The position numbers were made by a program, and so were the translations under genes. This document shows positions 63,389 through 64,000 of a stretch of DNA of 64,000 bases, one piece after another. The stretch is from Zerene cesonia (Eukaryota > Arthropoda > Insecta > Lepidoptera > Pieridae): contig NC_052117.1 of the NCBI RefSeq assembly GCF_012273895.1, positions 2,612,406 through 2,676,405 on the forward strand, written 5' to 3'. Below the pieces are notes generated by a model. It was not told where the DNA came from. It did not search any database and was given only the letters and a program-made list of their open reading frames with translations. How positions within the stretch are numbered: the stretch's first letter is position 1; each line of letters opens with the position of its first letter.

Positions 63389-64000
63389 CTTGATTTGGTC
63401 ACCTATTTTTAGATCTTCGATAACTTCTCTTATCCTCTAAAAATGTTATCTTAATATCTTGTTATCATACGACAGTTTGTTAGCGCACTTCACTTGTGCC
63501 GCCGTCGGTCCGCCTTATCGTCCTGTTTAGAACCTTTTCGGTAGAGATCTCGCTATCACAATATTATCAGAAGTCCGACGGTGATCTTCAGCGAGAGTTT
63601 TCGTCATTCCCAAATGCATCATCGCAACATATTAACACGTTAACTTTTTCCTTTTCATACTGCAAATCAGTTCACGTGTCAACAAACTATTTATTTTTAA
63701 AATAAGATACATAGAGATCTTATCGAGCACTCGAATCAACGTCTCAATGTCCTATCTAATCTGTTCGCATCTACAGCTGATTGTGCTATTTTGCTTTATT
63801 TACACTTGTCGCTAAATTTTCACCGGATAAATTCACTGTTTTAAAATATAAATTTCGAGTCCAATACGTAAAATAAAATTCTCAAAATTATAACGGAACA
63901 ACAGAATTTAATAGAAATTTATAGTCTATTTAGTTTGCAATTTGAATAATGTCTCGCGATGTAGTATGTCGCGTGCGGAGCGGTACGAGCAGGTGCGCGG

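Noticed and set aside
63949..64000. Plus-strand start MSRAERYEQVR (and a second open frame) at the window end
   Set aside because: Too short to judge, with two frames open at once in CG-rich sequence. It could equally be leader or promoter of BCL11 on the other strand.
1..64000. CRISPR array, bacterial operons, rRNA or an integrated virus
   Set aside because: No regularly spaced direct repeats, no dense open frames, no rRNA-like blocks and no viral protein motifs were seen. The window is a typical insect intron and intergenic landscape.

Overview
This is a eukaryotic, AT-rich window, most likely from a moth or butterfly (Lepidoptera). The evidence is long introns with GT-AG splice sites, dispersed repeats of the kinds common in lepidopteran genomes, and two runs of exactly 1000 N that look like fixed-size scaffold gaps. 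Only one protein-coding gene can be supported. It lies on the minus strand and is the insect member of the BCL11 (BCL11A/BCL11B, CTIP1/CTIP2; Drosophila CG9650-type) zinc-finger transcription factor family. || Layout of the gene: five coding exons can be joined without a frame break: 63388-63352, 44851-44675, 44385-44182, 43689-43504 and 33956-31963. They give 2598 coding bases including the stop, or 865 residues, close to the usual vertebrate BCL11A length. All four introns are phase 1, and the three middle exons are multiples of three. The product has an N-terminal C2HC finger (exon 2), a spacer with a SUMO-type IKQE site (exons 3 and 4), a single C2H2 finger, a finger pair followed by an acidic stretch, and a C-terminal trio of fingers (exon 5) almost identical to human fingers 4-6. 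Exons 2 and 5 are certain. Exon 1 is the least certain: it fits in phase, but it does not carry the MSRRKQ-type NuRD-binding start of vertebrate BCL11, and the same exon could be internal. || The rest: 1-31452 lies beyond the gene's 3' end and holds no gene I can recognise. It has one well-folded tRNA-like Pol III unit (9234-9305), many truncated retroelement and short repeat copies (including a LINE tail with its poly(A)), a foldback element with target-site duplication (26311-26519), several inverted repeats and both gaps. Intron 4 (33957-43503) and intron 1 (44852-63351) hold scattered GC-richer unique islands that could be regulatory. The best is 61430-61620, with two CCAAT boxes, a perfect CRE palindrome and an NRF1-like site 1.8-2 kb inside intron 1. 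I found no operon, CRISPR array or clearly new multi-gene system. The items most worth a second look are the BCL11 N-terminus, its altered last finger, the intronic promoter-like island and the odd tRNA-like gene.
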